Notes: a model not told the origin generated them from the letters alone. A DNA stretch of 64,000 nucleotides from Prostheceraeus crozeri (GCA_907163375.1 CAJQUW010011629.1:1-64000), one strand, 5' to 3'. Positions 44,170 to 56,775 are shown, numbered from the stretch's first letter. Made by a program: numbers and translations.

Positions 44170-45239
44170 GTTGTAACTCAAGCGAATACGAAGTCACCTT
44201 GTACGCATGAATTACTCACTCGTGTTACAGATAAATAGCTAGCATCATTCTATAGTAAATTGAAATCAATTAGTCTGACGAATGCAAAGATAGAAAGAAT
44301 ACCAATACAAATGAAAAGAATGAATATAGGAATTATAGCTATTTGTCGATGGCATAAATTGGAGGATATCTGAGGGCGCGCACCGTCTCTAATTGAAAGA
44401 AGCTCTCATCCGCTTTGCATAAAACTTTGTATTTGGGTAGAAAATACACTCGAATACGTGTATCTGAAGTTTTGTGACAATAGATTCAATTTTGCGGGTT
44501 TTAGTCATATTTGGAAACGTGTGGGGGGAGATAACACATGAGTATAAATTGATCTCCTTGATCCTCAAGACTCTTTCTGGTTATTTATCTACTTGTGTCG
44601 GAGAATCAATGCTGTTGGTGTCTTTTATTGACTTTATGATTGTCATTCTACTTAGATATTCAATAAACTACGACAGACCCTTGTTGTTAAAACCGCTATT
44701 ATACTTCATGCCAGTCTACGAGTATCAGGTTTCCTAGGTTCTTTAACTCATTACTTCTAAACAACTAGTCAAATGAGGTGGACAAGTGGAGGTAAATCTT
44801 TCTTCGTGGTGATTCGATTTGCATGCGCTAAGCCGCCAAGGCAGTCATTCAAGTCATAAGAGGTGAACGAGTGGAGGTAAAACGCTCGATACAAATGCAT
44901 GTAGTTGTAGACTCAAGTGAAGAAATGCTCGTAGTATTTTGAATATGTAGTCATAATAATAGTGTATGTAGGATTAGCTCAATTATAGTCGCTGTAGAAG
45001 AGTGTCATTGCAGCTATATTGTTTACCGCCATCATTCACTTTCGCATTTTTATTCATCAGTTTCATGTTCCTTTATAGCATCCATTTTTTATGGTGACCA
45101 TTGTCCTTTTTTATTTCCACTTCTAGTACCTGTTGTCTGCGTGCAGCATATTGGGGTCTTGTGGCAGGTGTATTGTTTGGAATCAGTGTTAAAAGTAGGA
45201 GTGAGTATCATTACTGTAACATCAGTCTTAATCAAGATT

Positions 45240-45661
45240 TCCATTTTAACCAGTTATTTGGCCAAAACTGATCAACATTAATTCGTTCCCACGAGAAACT
45301 CCCTTAACCTCAAATGCATGAAATGTTCTACTGACGTTACTGCATGAAATGGGTCCCTGACTTGCTTTAAGTTGTCTACATATCACACATCTTCTGCAAG
45401 AACCACATGTCAACATAGAAAAGCTACTGGCATCTTGGTTGGTTGTATGAAGCATTTCGGCTTTTGAAGAATGCTTTGTGCTTTTGACTTTTGACTTATG
45501 CAAGCAGTCTTGTTACACCGAATGCATAACACGAAAAGATATTCTATGTCAGAAATACAGTGATAGCATCTCTTCATTTTTGATTTGGGGACGAGTGATT
45601 GATAATGTTCGGCATTTACGGAGGGTAGATTGATGCCACATGCTAAAAATGCATCTTGCAC
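45240..45661 (-). pseudogene. Cysteine-rich ORF, copy 2 (frameshifted)
   Basis: Equivalent of 34577-34963. Loss of one TTGG unit near 45440 splits the frame. The first part retains the MKRCYHC...CIRCNKTAC cluster, the second part the SCRRCVICRQLK cluster in another frame. A further one-base indel near 45375 separates the last segment. This pattern shows no coding constraint since duplication. Confidence 0.5.
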
Positions 45662-47904
45662 ATGACAAGATGAACCAATATTGGAGACAGCTCTCCTTTT
45701 TTATCAATGCTCAGCCAACTGCAAGCCAAGTTGTTCTAAGAGCAGTCTAAGTGACCATAGCGTTGGCATTGCCATAAATTTATGCTTGGTGTCATTGAAT
45801 TGGTGTGGTATCTTTCAGTTGTAGGATAACGGAATGTAAGCACTTTATTGAAGTTAATCACCTATTGTTTGGGAATACATGAAGCAACATTTACAGGTAA
45901 TTCACAGAACCAATATAACAACAAAGTAAGGAACGCTGGGGTCACCGAGGATTGTATGCATTTAAGAACTGGTCAATCCAATGGTTACAACATCTTGGCA
46001 TCTGCAAACTTACGGATTGGAGAACGCCATCACCCATCAGTCCCCATCAGAACTGCTTCAATCAAATATTCAAATTAGTACGAATTATATTCCATAGTGC
46101 TATATTCCATATAAATGATTGCTGGCATGATATTCATCATCGTTAGAGAATTCTGAAGAATACAGAAATTATTATTGTTCTCATTATTAATTTCAAATAC
46201 ACTTTATGATTTCTGATGAATAATTCCCTTCCCAAAATGTCATGTCTCTTTGCGAGATTGCGACATTTCGTTTGTACGATGAACATTGATAAAGGAACTG
46301 CTCAAACTTCAAAGACTTGAACAACTATAGCACGAAATTCCTTGGCAGCCGTAGACGCTGGATTTTTTTCTGCAATTATTGAGAAATTGAAGTAATACAC
46401 TCAATTAATTGATTTAATTAATATCTGTGAACATTCTGCAATATATGCCCAGACAGCTGACTTTTTGTATTTTCTTGTGAAAAAATAAAAAAAAATAATT
46501 ATAGAAATAATATAAAATTATTAAATAATCATAAAGATAGATAAATATCTCCTATGTGCACATTCTATAAGCTTGTAAAGCCCTCCTAGAAATCATACTG
46601 TGCAGCCTTTATCATGACTTTTACTCGAAACTCTCTCGTGATAATGTGCGGCAATTCATCACACGGTATTCACAATTCCTTCGCTTCCGACTCTCAGGCG
46701 TCAACTCTCAATAATGATGTAGATATGCTTAACGACTGCTAGCTATAATTGCAACCAAAAGTTAAAGTTTTTGCTCTATAACTAGCATCAACATACTAGA
46801 AGTGTGATAGTGTCTGCTAGGTGCTCTCAAGCGCTCTCGGAGGTGCTATCAGCTTCTAATGTAGCTTGTACTTCCATCAGAAAAGGAAGAGAATACGAGT
46901 CGGGGGGGGGGGATACGTCAAACACGAGACGGGGGAAGTACCACCACTGTTCTCAGCTCTCAAGTGTGACGTAACACTCGCATCTAGCATGAAGTTTTTA
47001 CAAGACGCACAATTACATTGCTCTCTGAAACTCTAAGGTTTGTATCACTCTTGAGAGTTTAGATAAAATGAGAGGTTTCATTGACGTTTGAATTAATTAC
47101 GGGAACCTCTTGATTGGCCAAAAAGTCAACTCTCTGCTCTTAAGTGTGATATCACCTTAACACTTAGGGCGAGGACATCAGTTTCGCCCGCGTGAAGGTC
47201 TCGATCCGTCCTTCTTCAATTGGCAACTGAATTGTTAAAGGAGAACACAAAGACGCAGGGATGTTCAGATTGGCAAACCCAATTGCACTGCAATCCACTG
47301 TCGTGCCATTGCTTTCAAAACCGAAAATCAGGATGATCAATGTGTTATGGCAGGTAAAGCTACAAGAAGTGAAAACCTCAGACAACCAGGGCGACCGCAC
47401 AGAGACAGTGTTAGATAGTGAGTTGTTAGTGACAAGCAAATTTCAATGGGTGAATAGTGCTGTTATGCTAACAAATCTCTAACAGTGAGATTCACCTATT
47501 GAAATAACATTGTCACTAACAACCCACTATGTAACACCGCATCTCTGCCGTGCAATGACAAAGTGACTTAAGTGCAATGATGTCAACTTTTCAGGAGAAG
47601 CAAAAAACGTTTTTGTTCGCTAATTATGTGTACTTTAATGATCATTTTTTTTGCAAAAGCCAAATAGCATATTTGAGTTGAATACAATAATTTCCTTTAT
47701 ATTAGTTAAGCGGTGGTTGCCATTGTCAACGAGGAAAAGTCACCAAGTCATTTTATCATTGTACCTTATATATATATGTGTGTTATTGGACTTACAATGA
47801 CAAAAAGGCGTAAGTGTATTTAAGTCGTTCTGTCATTGTGTATTTATTAACAAAAAGACTATAAACAATGACAAAGTGATTTAATTATATATTAATTGTA
47901 ATTC

Positions 47905-48250
47905 TGATTAAATCTTCTGAGTATAAACCATTACCAGGTTTGATTAATGACCTGAGAACCTACCTGTAACCATCGCTTCTGCACAGACCGCACTCTAGAT
48001 GCTAGCCCCGGTCATCACTGAATTTAGAATTGAATGAATTATGGTTGAATCTTTTAAGTGTCAACCCTTACCAGGACTGACTAAGAACTTGTGAACCTAA
48101 CTATAACTACCGGTTGTGCACAGACCACCCATCAGATTCTAGACCACCCTCTAGATGCTAGGCCAGGTCATCACTGAATTTCGAATTGAATGAATTCTGA
48201 TTGAATCTTTTAAGCGTAAATCCTTACTAGGACTGACTAAGGACCTGCGT
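47905..48250. repeat. ~140-160-bp tandem repeat, about 2.3 units
   Basis: Units beginning near 47919, 48056 and 48215 share TTACCAGGACTGACTAAG and CTCTAGATGCTAG and GTCATCACTGAATTT. It lies inside the left part of the 5-kb transposon, downstream of the gene. Confidence 0.75.
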
Positions 48251-48839
48251 AGGCCCCCTACCTACAATTCATAAGCTTACAAATTCTAGACATTGTAAAA
48301 TAAACATTTTGATTTAGGCAATCTGGCCTGATTCATCGATGTAGTTGTATGCCCCCTATAGGTCAAAGCTGCTTGTTGGACTAAAATCAACAAAATCAAT
48401 AAACTTAGAAGAGCTTCTTGCACAGGAAGGTCGCAGTACTTTTTTAAGATATTTTAACCTTGGATATGCCTATTCTAACTTATGCTTAGGAATAGGTGAA
48501 TGTAGCCTTGAAATTTGTTTATAGTAGGCCTATATGCAAATTTTACTCGGTTACTCATCATCAAATATCATGAAATTTCGCCTTCAAAAATCGGTCCTGG
48601 GCTGCCATACTGATCGTAATGTTGAGCTGGGCAAAGGCCATCTCTCCTCCGTCGATCTCGACAATCATTCGAGGCCTAAACTGAGTATGTACTTTGTACC
48701 CCATAAACAAGAGCTTATCATATACATGTAAATGAAAAATCACATTGTGGTAACGGTACTTGAATTCAATTTTCACAAATCAAGAAGTTTTACTGAACTC
48801 TGGAAAGTAAATCAACACTGTCAGCTGATTTTGGCATGT

Positions 48840-51800
48840 TCATCCATGTATGTCGATGGTGCGGAGGCATATGTGGCAGAAGCTTGGTGATAATTTCTTT
48901 GATTTTGATATTCCTCGTGGTGCCATCCTTCTGTCAACTACCGCGTGAACGTCAAAGTTGTTTTTCAGGATACCATCGAATGGAATGTAGTCTCGCTCAA
49001 ACCTGAATTTGAATAACATTGCCTGAGTGTCTCTTCGAAACATGACGCTTACTACTTGCGATAAGAAGGGGCGATTGTCACCCAATTTCCTCAACTTGTG
49101 TTGTGAAACTCCATCTTCGAAGTCGAAGAAATCAGTAAATTGCAGAGTTCTTCCTACAACACGTTTGGTTGCTATTAGTTCTCTGAACTCCTCAACATCG
49201 TAAATACACGGATGTTTGTTAATTTTTTTCCCAGCTTTTCCGTGTTCTGAGTCAGCACTCATGAAGGTGTGTCCAGTTTCAAGGTACTTGATCTCAATTG
49301 TTTCTGTCACTATATCTTGACAGTTAATCAGTTGCACTAATGATGAAAACAATAACCAGTTCTTGTTCTGCGCCGCACAATTATCCACCCAAAAAATGAA
49401 GCTCTTATCGTTGCGGTGTTGAAGAACGAAGTTATGGAATGTGCTTGCAATGTTCGCAGCTGATCGTCCCGCTAAAGCCTCATCCCAACAATAGGCCAAA
49501 CCTGTTGTGACACTGCTGCTAGTCAGTGGACTGAAAGTTTCGTTGAATGTCACAACTCGTGAAGTGAATAATGAAAATTCAGGGGAAGTTTCGGCAACAA
49601 AAACACTTTCATCAGATCAGCTGATACGATAACTGTTCTGTCCTCCCGAGGTCTCTCTGAATCTCTCTTGTAAGCCTTTTTGGCTTCTTGGTAAGCTTCG
49701 CTATGACGTTTGTAGGACAAGCATTCAGGACAATCAATTTCCAAAGTTCTATGAACAGCCGTATGGTACTTTTGAGCAGTGCAAACTTCACATTCTTTAT
49801 TTCCTAAATTTGTAAAAGTAATTCCTGCTTCAGCTACAGCCTTCCGGTATGATTCGTACGATACGAAATCGTGTGTTTCTACAAAGTCATCATGCATCAT
49901 TTTTATCGTGATCTCTGCAGGTAGGTACCTTCTGTTTGGGGTATGTTCTCGACGATAGTGACTAATTTGGGGGTGGAAGCTTTCTATGTGTATAGAGATA
50001 CGCTCCTTCTGTGCCTCTGTGAAAGCATGAGCTGGTGTGTGTCTACCTCTTTGATCAATCTTCTTTTGACTAATGTTTCCTCCGAACAAACTTCAAATCA
50101 CACGGTTTGAGCTGCCACTGAATCCTAATGTTGCCAAGAACATTTTCTGACATACTTGTAATCGACCTTCGGTTTCAGTTGTAAGGAAGAATTTCATGGT
50201 GGTCGTTCGTTCCTTAGTGGAGGTTCGGTTAGATTCTGTTAGGCGTCGAGATGGCTGTTCACGACTTATTAGACCTTTCAGAAGGACTCTTCTTGATTCA
50301 AATGTTTCCAACCAGTAATTTTCATGAAAGTTACGTCGATCTTCTTGCGAAATCTTTTCATAGCATTTGATTCTGCAAGAACACGGAGAAAGCATAGGAT
50401 GTTGTTTCTTGTCTCTTGATCGACGTTCACATTCATTTAATCTTGGATTCCTCTTCAAAAGCTTTCCTCTCTTCATTAAACCTTCTCTTTCCAGTTCATC
50501 GAGGAAGTCATTGGCAATTCCTCTTGCCTCTTGGTCTTGGGTAAGATCATCACTTTCCATCACAGGATCTGGATTACTGTCAATGGAGGAATCAGAATAG
50601 GGCACAAGTCGTGAAGAAGTGAAAAGGACTGGCTGAGGTTGACCCTCTTGTTGGTAGACTGTCTGAGTCTGGCCGTCTTGTTGGACGACTTGCTGAGGCT
50701 GACCGTCTGATTGGTTAACTTGCTAAGGCTGACCGTCTTGTTGGTAGACTGTCTGAGGCTGGCCGTCTTGCTGGACGACTTGCTGAGGCTGGCCGTCTGA
50801 TTGGTCAACTTGCTGAGGCTGGCCGTCTGGTAGGTCGACTTGGTGAGGCTGACCATCTTGTTGGACGACTTGCTGAGGCTGGCCGTCTGATTGGTCAACT
50901 TTCTGAGACTGACCGTCTTGTTGGTCAGGTAGCGCGTTCACCCAAGCCTTTGAGAAATAAAGAGAAGAAATTCGCCTTCTTTTTGGTTCTGCTGTTAGAC
51001 CTTCCGCCAGGATCTCAAGGGACGTTGTTCGTATATTCCTCTTTTCTGCAAAAAAGGGGATTACATTTACTTTTGTAGCTGACTAAAAATTGAATTATTA
51101 CATTAAGGTTTATTGCACTGTAATAACTGTATAAAATTTGATGTAAATGAACAGTTCATAATCTGACACATGTTTATGTTTTGTATACCATGTACGTAGT
51201 CGACAGACCTGAGTTTATTAGCATGGTGATTTTAAAAATTTGGGCATAGGTCCGGTCTTCTTGTCAGGGATGCCAACCCCTGGGATCTACTTCATCCATG
51301 TGGAAGAAGGCCAATTCAAATGTAGCTGAAAATTATAAGTTTATAGCATGGTGATTTTAAAAATTTTGGCATAAATCTAGTCTTCCTTTCAGGGATGACA
51401 ACCTCATGTTTCTTGTACAACCAAGTGATTTGATTGCCTATTTATTTTACCAGGAAAATGGAACCCAGATTAGATTTTCCGATCAGAAACTGTACACCGT
51501 AGCACCAGTACATGCACCGTAGTTGAAACCAAATGCCTCGATGCATGCGTCTGCATAGTATGACTAAATGCTTTGGTGTAAATGCAAAGAAGAAGTTCAC
51601 AAAACTCAACAGACTAGACATAAAGGTACCAGTAGATTTAAGCAGATATTTTTACACTGACTAAAACTGTACTTCTGTACTGGAATCTAAATTCAATATG
51701 AAAACATAAAGATAGTGACATTACGATGCTAAAGTATGAAAGTTGGACAAAGGCAGTCAGTCCCACAAAATTTACATAAAATAATGAAATTTGGAATTAG

Positions 51801-52063
51801 AGCCATCATTTTTATACTGTGAGAATTCTTTCAAATTTCTATTTTTAAGTAAACCGGTGAGAATTTCTTCGTAAATGTCAAAGTGATTATGATGCATGGG
51901 TCATACGACCTCCTTTCGTCCTTTTGGATGGTTCAGTACCTAGATACAATTCGGTAGATTTCAATCAATGATAAATATTTGACTCACTTCGACTTTTCTC
52001 TCCATTTGGTAGAATAGTTTTCTTTAATGCTGCGTTGAGCATTCCCCAGCCCCAACTGCTCAT
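48840..52063 (-). pseudogene. DUF7869-like putative transposase, two exons
   Basis: Exon 1 (52063-51988) encodes MSSWGWGMLNAALKKTILPN and ends at GTGAGT. A 942-bp intron ends in CCTTTTTTGCAG, and exon 2 starts at 51045 in the right phase. After a Gln-rich 10-residue repeat (about 50935-50632) comes a cysteine cluster (SPCSCRIKCYEKI), RGRHTPAHAF and CEVCTAQK...CPEC. The core follows: VIVSADLMKVFLLPK, YCWDEALAGR, FIFWVDNCAAQNKNW, LETGHTFMSADSEHG. The Asp in SADL and in VDNC look like RNase-H-fold catalytic residues. Damage: TAG in the repeat (near 50722), TGA near 50093, frameshift near 49552. About 760 residues if whole. DUF7869 naming is from memory of its motifs; enzymatic role is inference. 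Confidence 0.65.
50632..50935 (-). repeat. 30-bp coding minisatellite, about ten units
   Basis: Each 30-base unit encodes ten residues of the type QVDQSDGQPQ or QVVQQDGQPQ on the minus strand. The two unit types alternate, suggesting expansion as a 60-bp dimer. It lies near the N-terminus of the DUF7869-like protein and would form a flexible Gln-rich linker. Confidence 0.85.
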
Positions 52064-53326
52064 CTTGATAATCGAAATCTGAATTTACAATCACAAAACC
52101 GTAGCACAAACGTCAGAATGAAATCAGAATTGCATTATAAGAATTAGTTTTTCTTATTCATAATTCAAATTTATTGACTACGCACTGAATCATGACTGAA
52201 TCTGCGCATTGAATTTCGACTGAATGATGTCGCCAATACATGGATATAGAACAATAGAACTGGAAATAGTGCTTCAGTAACATTCCATATCGTTTCAGGC
52301 ATAGACATCTAACTAACACCTGCCACAAAAAAGTAATGCTATATGGTAACATGCACTTAAGTCATTTTGTCATTGTTTTGTCGCACTTCATGCTACACTT
52401 AAGTCATTTTGATTTTATATGATCCTGTTACGGCGAATTGAAATGGCCATAGGATAAACCAGTGGGTCAGAAGATGCAGACTAGTATCCTTAACAAGTTG
52501 GTGTTGTTAGTGTGATTATGACAAAAATTGCACTTAAGTCATTTTGTCATTCTGTTAAATACACAGGACGTGGTGAATTTGAAACTAGCATAGTGGAAGC
52601 GTTGTTAATAAATGATAAAACTCCTAAATTAAATCAAACCTTTGTCATAATGATAAATCCGTTTTCTTAAAAGTATTCGAATGATTGTTTTTGATAATTG
52701 CTATTGTTTTCCTTGAATCGTTGTTTGTCATTGTCAGCGTATGAGCTTATTCTGTAAATTTATTTTGCTAACTGAACTATAATAATTAAATTAATTAAAC
52801 GATGACTAATGGAATACATAGTTGCAGATGCAGCAAGTTCTCTTTTAAGTACTTTAATGCCTTAATAGTCATGGTTCATATTTCTTGTTAAGCTGGAGGC
52901 ATTCCTCGAGCTCGTTTATGGAAGGAAAACGTTCTTATTAGTGTTGCGCCTCAGGAAAACGATTTTAAAAAGCAGCCAGCATTTCAAGACCTCAGTGTCT
53001 ACCGATATGACACGTGCGACAACAGGTTTGATTTGCAGTTTTTCTTTGCGTTTGTCTATTATTAATGAATTGATAGGGATAGTTTTTTTCGAAATCGAGT
53101 TTGCTGTTTTTGAAATGTTTTGATAGTCTCTATAACTGTCGATATTTCGACATCTATGTTTGTTGCTTGCAGATGCTGATATGCATGTATGTATTAAATG
53201 TCTATGAAATGCAGTTATAGCCTTATTGAATTGTATGTTGTGTCCAGCTTCTATCGCTGTACTGTGAATTTCAAATTCTGGTGACAGTTAAATGGACAGT
53301 TTACCAGCAAGGTATTTTTGTCTCTA

Positions 53327-54340
53327 CACTGTAAATCGCTGCATACGAAAATTACATACAAACATATACCAAAATTACATACAATTTGAAACTAAAATCT
53401 GATACGAGATTCTGGTATGTCTACAGAGATCTGGTATGTTTTTCATACCACATCTCACTTACTTTAGTATGTGATTGGTATGTAGCGATACGAACTATTC
53501 CATCTGTGATTGGCTGTTTTACACTGAAATACGAATTGTTGGTATGTTTTATATACGAGACCCGATGGAAATTCATCCTTATTCGCATGCCTCTGGTATC
53601 CATTTGGTTTGTGCAGCTTTAAGTTACATAGCAAAAAAATGTATGTATTACATATTAATGTCAAATAACTTTTTTCGGTAATACAAGTGGTGAATATTTT
53701 TTGTTTGATAGGGTGATATTTGAGTACATTATATTTATTGTGAATTTCGTGCTCCACGAATATGTCGTCGGTGCTACTTGTCTGGCAACATTAACAGGAC
53801 GTTTATTTAACTCTAGTTATGACCCAAGTCGATAAACATCATTTCATTTAAACGATATCTTTAGTGAAATCATGTTGACATATATATCTCAAACATGACT
53901 ATTTCTGCGTTCATGAATTACAGTATAATGTGTTTTTATTTCTGATTGATAATATGCTTAATTTCAAAATTACATAATGCATAATTGTTGATTGTTGACA
54001 TCTTATTGATTATTCATGAAATACCTTAGACTTACGTGTATTAAAATCGAATTCAGTATTGTAAGTTTGACTCTTGAATGTCATTATCTCACTACTTACA
54101 GAACAGTAGTAACATAAGTGTGATCTTTATTGACAAAAGGCCTGAAATCAACATTCTTTGGACATGATTTATGCTTTCTTTTAACATTGTGCTAGTATGG
54201 CTTTAGTATGTAAAGCATACCACATTTGAAATAACATACGAAAAGAATACAAATATATACCAAGAGAATACAGAAATATACCAAAAAAATATTTTGGTAT
54301 ACATCCTTCGTATGTGATTGGTATTGAACAATTTACAGTG
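53327..54340. mobile_element. 1-kb MITE with TA target duplication (block A2 copy)
   Basis: CACTGTAAATCGCT start, inverted end with slight decay, TA on both sides (53325-53326 and 54341-54342). In copy 1 the sequence TCTCTAGACAAC at about 15867-15878 shows the site without insert. Sister of 13001-14019. Subterminal TATGTGATTGGTAT words are present at both ends. Confidence 0.9.
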
Positions 54341-55347
54341 TAGACAACAACGAATCTACGTTCTACCATATAAAAAGCACAAATCAACGCCCAATTTCGT
54401 ACATAAGCCACTATTAATCAGTCTCATATTGAAAATTGTAATCAACTACAATTTCTGATGAGTCACTTGTAATTATAATCAATTACTTTTCTAGCCATGT
54501 AATTGGGAAGTAATTGCGCCTAGCCTACTTTGCAATCAGCAGTGTCAAATATTCATTCAACATGCAGTGCAAATTCCTTTATTCTCCTCGTCGATAGTGC
54601 GCTAAAATAACTGCTAATAATACATTGCAATGTTATATCTTCATTTTTATTCCTTTTGGGGTCTAATGCAATAAGGCGCAAATTATATTATTTTTCCTAG
54701 TTAAACCGAATAGCTGCTGATACATAAAATAAGTTGAAACGCTAAAATAACTTGAGATTCTTACATCTGTGTAAAAGTTGATTCATCACGGTGTTTCAAG
54801 CATTTTATTTTGGCATTCTTGCAAATTTTAGGGCAGCATCTCGGCCATTCAGTACATCATCATTGCCAAGTATTTAGGATTCATATGACGGCATTGTAAC
54901 AGTTGGCGCCTTTTGAAATTTAGATGTGTGATTTCTTTTTATTTTAAAGTCAACTCAACCAGCATCCTTCCAAAAAGTATGGAATGTCTACTCAACTTTC
55001 TAAGTCTATGAGGTCAAATGAATTTTGTTACTTTATATAAGCCCAAATGTATTGGAATCTTCTGACAATCAATGCCAAGTTATGTGTAATTGTGTAAAAG
55101 AATGCGGAGTCCCTTTACTGAATTTAATGGATTGAGATAACTTCCATGATAGGGATTATAATTTTAACACCACATATAGTTAAGCAATAAGCACATTTTT
55201 CAGATACCAACCAATGATAAACCCTCAAGATAGCTGAAGAGATATCTCATTATTATTTGTACATGCCAATAAATAGAGATTAACCTTGTCATCGCTGTGG
55301 TAACTTGACAACTTATAATGCTCTGTCGTTGTGTAGAGATCTCATAA

Positions 55348-56160
55348 TTGTTCTATTTCAAAAATACCCTAATAGAAAGAATGACATTGACAAATATTTT
55401 CAAACTTGGCTTCATATTACAAATTTCAACTTCTTGCGTTGTTGCTTTATCTGTGATTTATAATTATCAATATTCCATTGTGCAGAAGAATGTGAAATGT
55501 TTACAGACGAAAGAAGCATCTAAAGACTCGTCCAGTGTATCTTGTTCTAAGCATTGTTTCTCCCTGAACTGCCATGGGTTTTTATGGAATAGAGAAACGA
55601 GACAATGCTGGCTTCTTCATCAATCTCTGTCATCTCGAACAACATCAGGACAGTGTCGATACTATCAAAAGACTGCTGCTACAAATAATAAATGTCCCTC
55701 AACTTATGACATAATCTTGCCATCTATCCCTGGTCGTGTATTTAGGTTGGGGAAAACAAGAAAATATCAAGGTAGGTCCATTCTATTTTGTAAACAGTCT
55801 GGCGGTTCCTTGGCTGAATTGAACAAGGGGAATAGTTTTTCCGAAATGATAGCGCATTTGCAGCCCATCTTTAGCAAGTCAACAAAATTGGCAAAATGTG
55901 ACAGGTTTTCAAACATCAATATCCAATGCAAATTTGTAATTGGGTTGGAAGCAATGTCTGGTGGAGTATTTCGGTGGAATCATTCTAAAATAGAGCTGAG
56001 TTCATCTGACATGTCCATGAAGTTTCCTTCTATAAGTTATCCTAATAAATGGCTGACACTAACACTGCTCTTTCACTCTAATGGAAGACTTCGTAGTAAG
56101 CTAATCAAAATTGATACTACATCTCTACGACATCCCCTGTGTCAGTGTCAACTCGAATAA
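55348..56160 (+). CDS. C-type-lectin-like protein with PAN/apple-like region, copy 2
   Basis: Intact 270-codon frame, likely start at the second Met (55381). Same architecture as 16875-17687: signal segment, six-cysteine PAN/apple-like part, lectin-like domain. All cysteines are kept. It differs from copy 1 at 19 residues, 17 of them between positions 143 and 262. Two sequons of copy 1 are lost (N177 to K, N218 to S), and several Asn/Thr/Gln become Lys or Arg, so the surface is more basic. By hand count the 813 bases show about 21 replacement and 3 silent changes. The long identical N-terminal half argues for recent duplication or gene conversion there. Confidence 0.7.
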   Translation: MFYFKNTLIERMTLTNIFKLGFILQISTSCVVALSVIYNYQYSIVQKNVKCLQTKEASKDSSSVSCSKHCFSLNCHGFLWNRETRQCWLLHQSLSSRTTSGQCRYYQKTAATNNKCPSTYDIILPSIPGRVFRLGKTRKYQGRSILFCKQSGGSLAELNKGNSFSEMIAHLQPIFSKSTKLAKCDRFSNINIQCKFVIGLEAMSGGVFRWNHSKIELSSSDMSMKFPSISYPNKWLTLTLLFHSNGRLRSKLIKIDTTSLRHPLCQCQLE

Positions 56161-56452
56161 ATGCAACTTTGATGCGCATGGGTCAGAATCGAGGATCATC
56201 GTGCGTCTGAAACAATTTTTCATGGACGAAAAATGGCCATCTGCAATTTTTGGTTCCACATACATACTTCGCATGACCAGAGAAACCAAATTATGTTATC
56301 TAACATATATTTGACCGAAATATTTTCGAGATAATGAGTCTTTTTCGAAATTCAATTTTGAATTTCAGAAGTGCGAAGTGGCCATTTCTTTTTTTTATTT
56401 TAAAACATTCCTTACAATTGTATGAAACCTAGATAGACAAGTTAAGCAAATT

Positions 56453-56775
56453 TTATCGACAGCTTTCCAAGATAGAGCTTAAAACTAAAAATTCAAATTT
56501 AATTTCTGAATTTTTAAATGTGCGATTGTTAAATTTTGATTCCTCTTTTGAAACATTTCCAGTAGTATTCTGATGTAGAAAAGTCCAAGTTTTAAAAATT
56601 TCATCGATGTCTTTCCAAGATTGAGAATAAAATTTGGAATCTGAAGCAAGACTTTTTCTTTTAAACAAGACTTCATCATTTACTTTCTGATAACGATAAT
56701 GATACATTTGCCATAGCGTGGAGATGATGATGACGTTAATTAATGTGCTACAATGTGCTCATGAAAGAGACAAAT
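56453..56775 (-). pseudogene. Small membrane-protein ORF, copy 2, N-terminus disrupted
   Basis: Equivalent of 17979-18320. A 10-base direct insertion near 56748-56757 puts a stop in the hydrophobic segment, leaving an open frame only from MYHYRYQ onward (84 codons). The remaining frame is well conserved. If this is an internal exon, the effect depends on the unknown splice pattern. Confidence 0.4.

Larger units (their letters stand above)
38584..47547 (+). repeat. Segmental duplication block B, copy 2
   Basis: Same content and orientation as 29455-36840, enlarged by a Tc1/mariner element (42308-43705) and a PLE-derived insertion (43960-44169). The right edge is cut inside the foldback, 6-7 bases before the terminal repeat of the element at 47554. 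Confidence 0.9.
47554..52551 (-). mobile_element. 5-kb TIR transposon with DUF7869-like gene
   Basis: The ends match as inverted repeats: AATGACAAAGTGACTTAAGT at 47554 and the same with one mismatch inverted at 52528-52551. Related subterminal words recur at about 47739, 47796, 47866, 52366 and 52399. It contains one two-exon gene on the minus strand. The left neighbour is truncated block B2 and the right neighbour is truncated block A2, so no target duplication can be read. The TIR and gene layout is that of a cut-and-paste DNA transposon; the superfamily is not one of the classic ones as far as I can see. Confidence 0.75.

Noticed and set aside
47164-47439. Ninety-one-codon minus-strand ORF at the end of block B2
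   Set aside because: Frame is broken in block B1 and it overlaps the foldback arm; no motif recognised.
48534-48776. ORFs on both strands downstream of the DUF7869-like gene
   Set aside because: Short, after the natural stop, and without a recognised motif.
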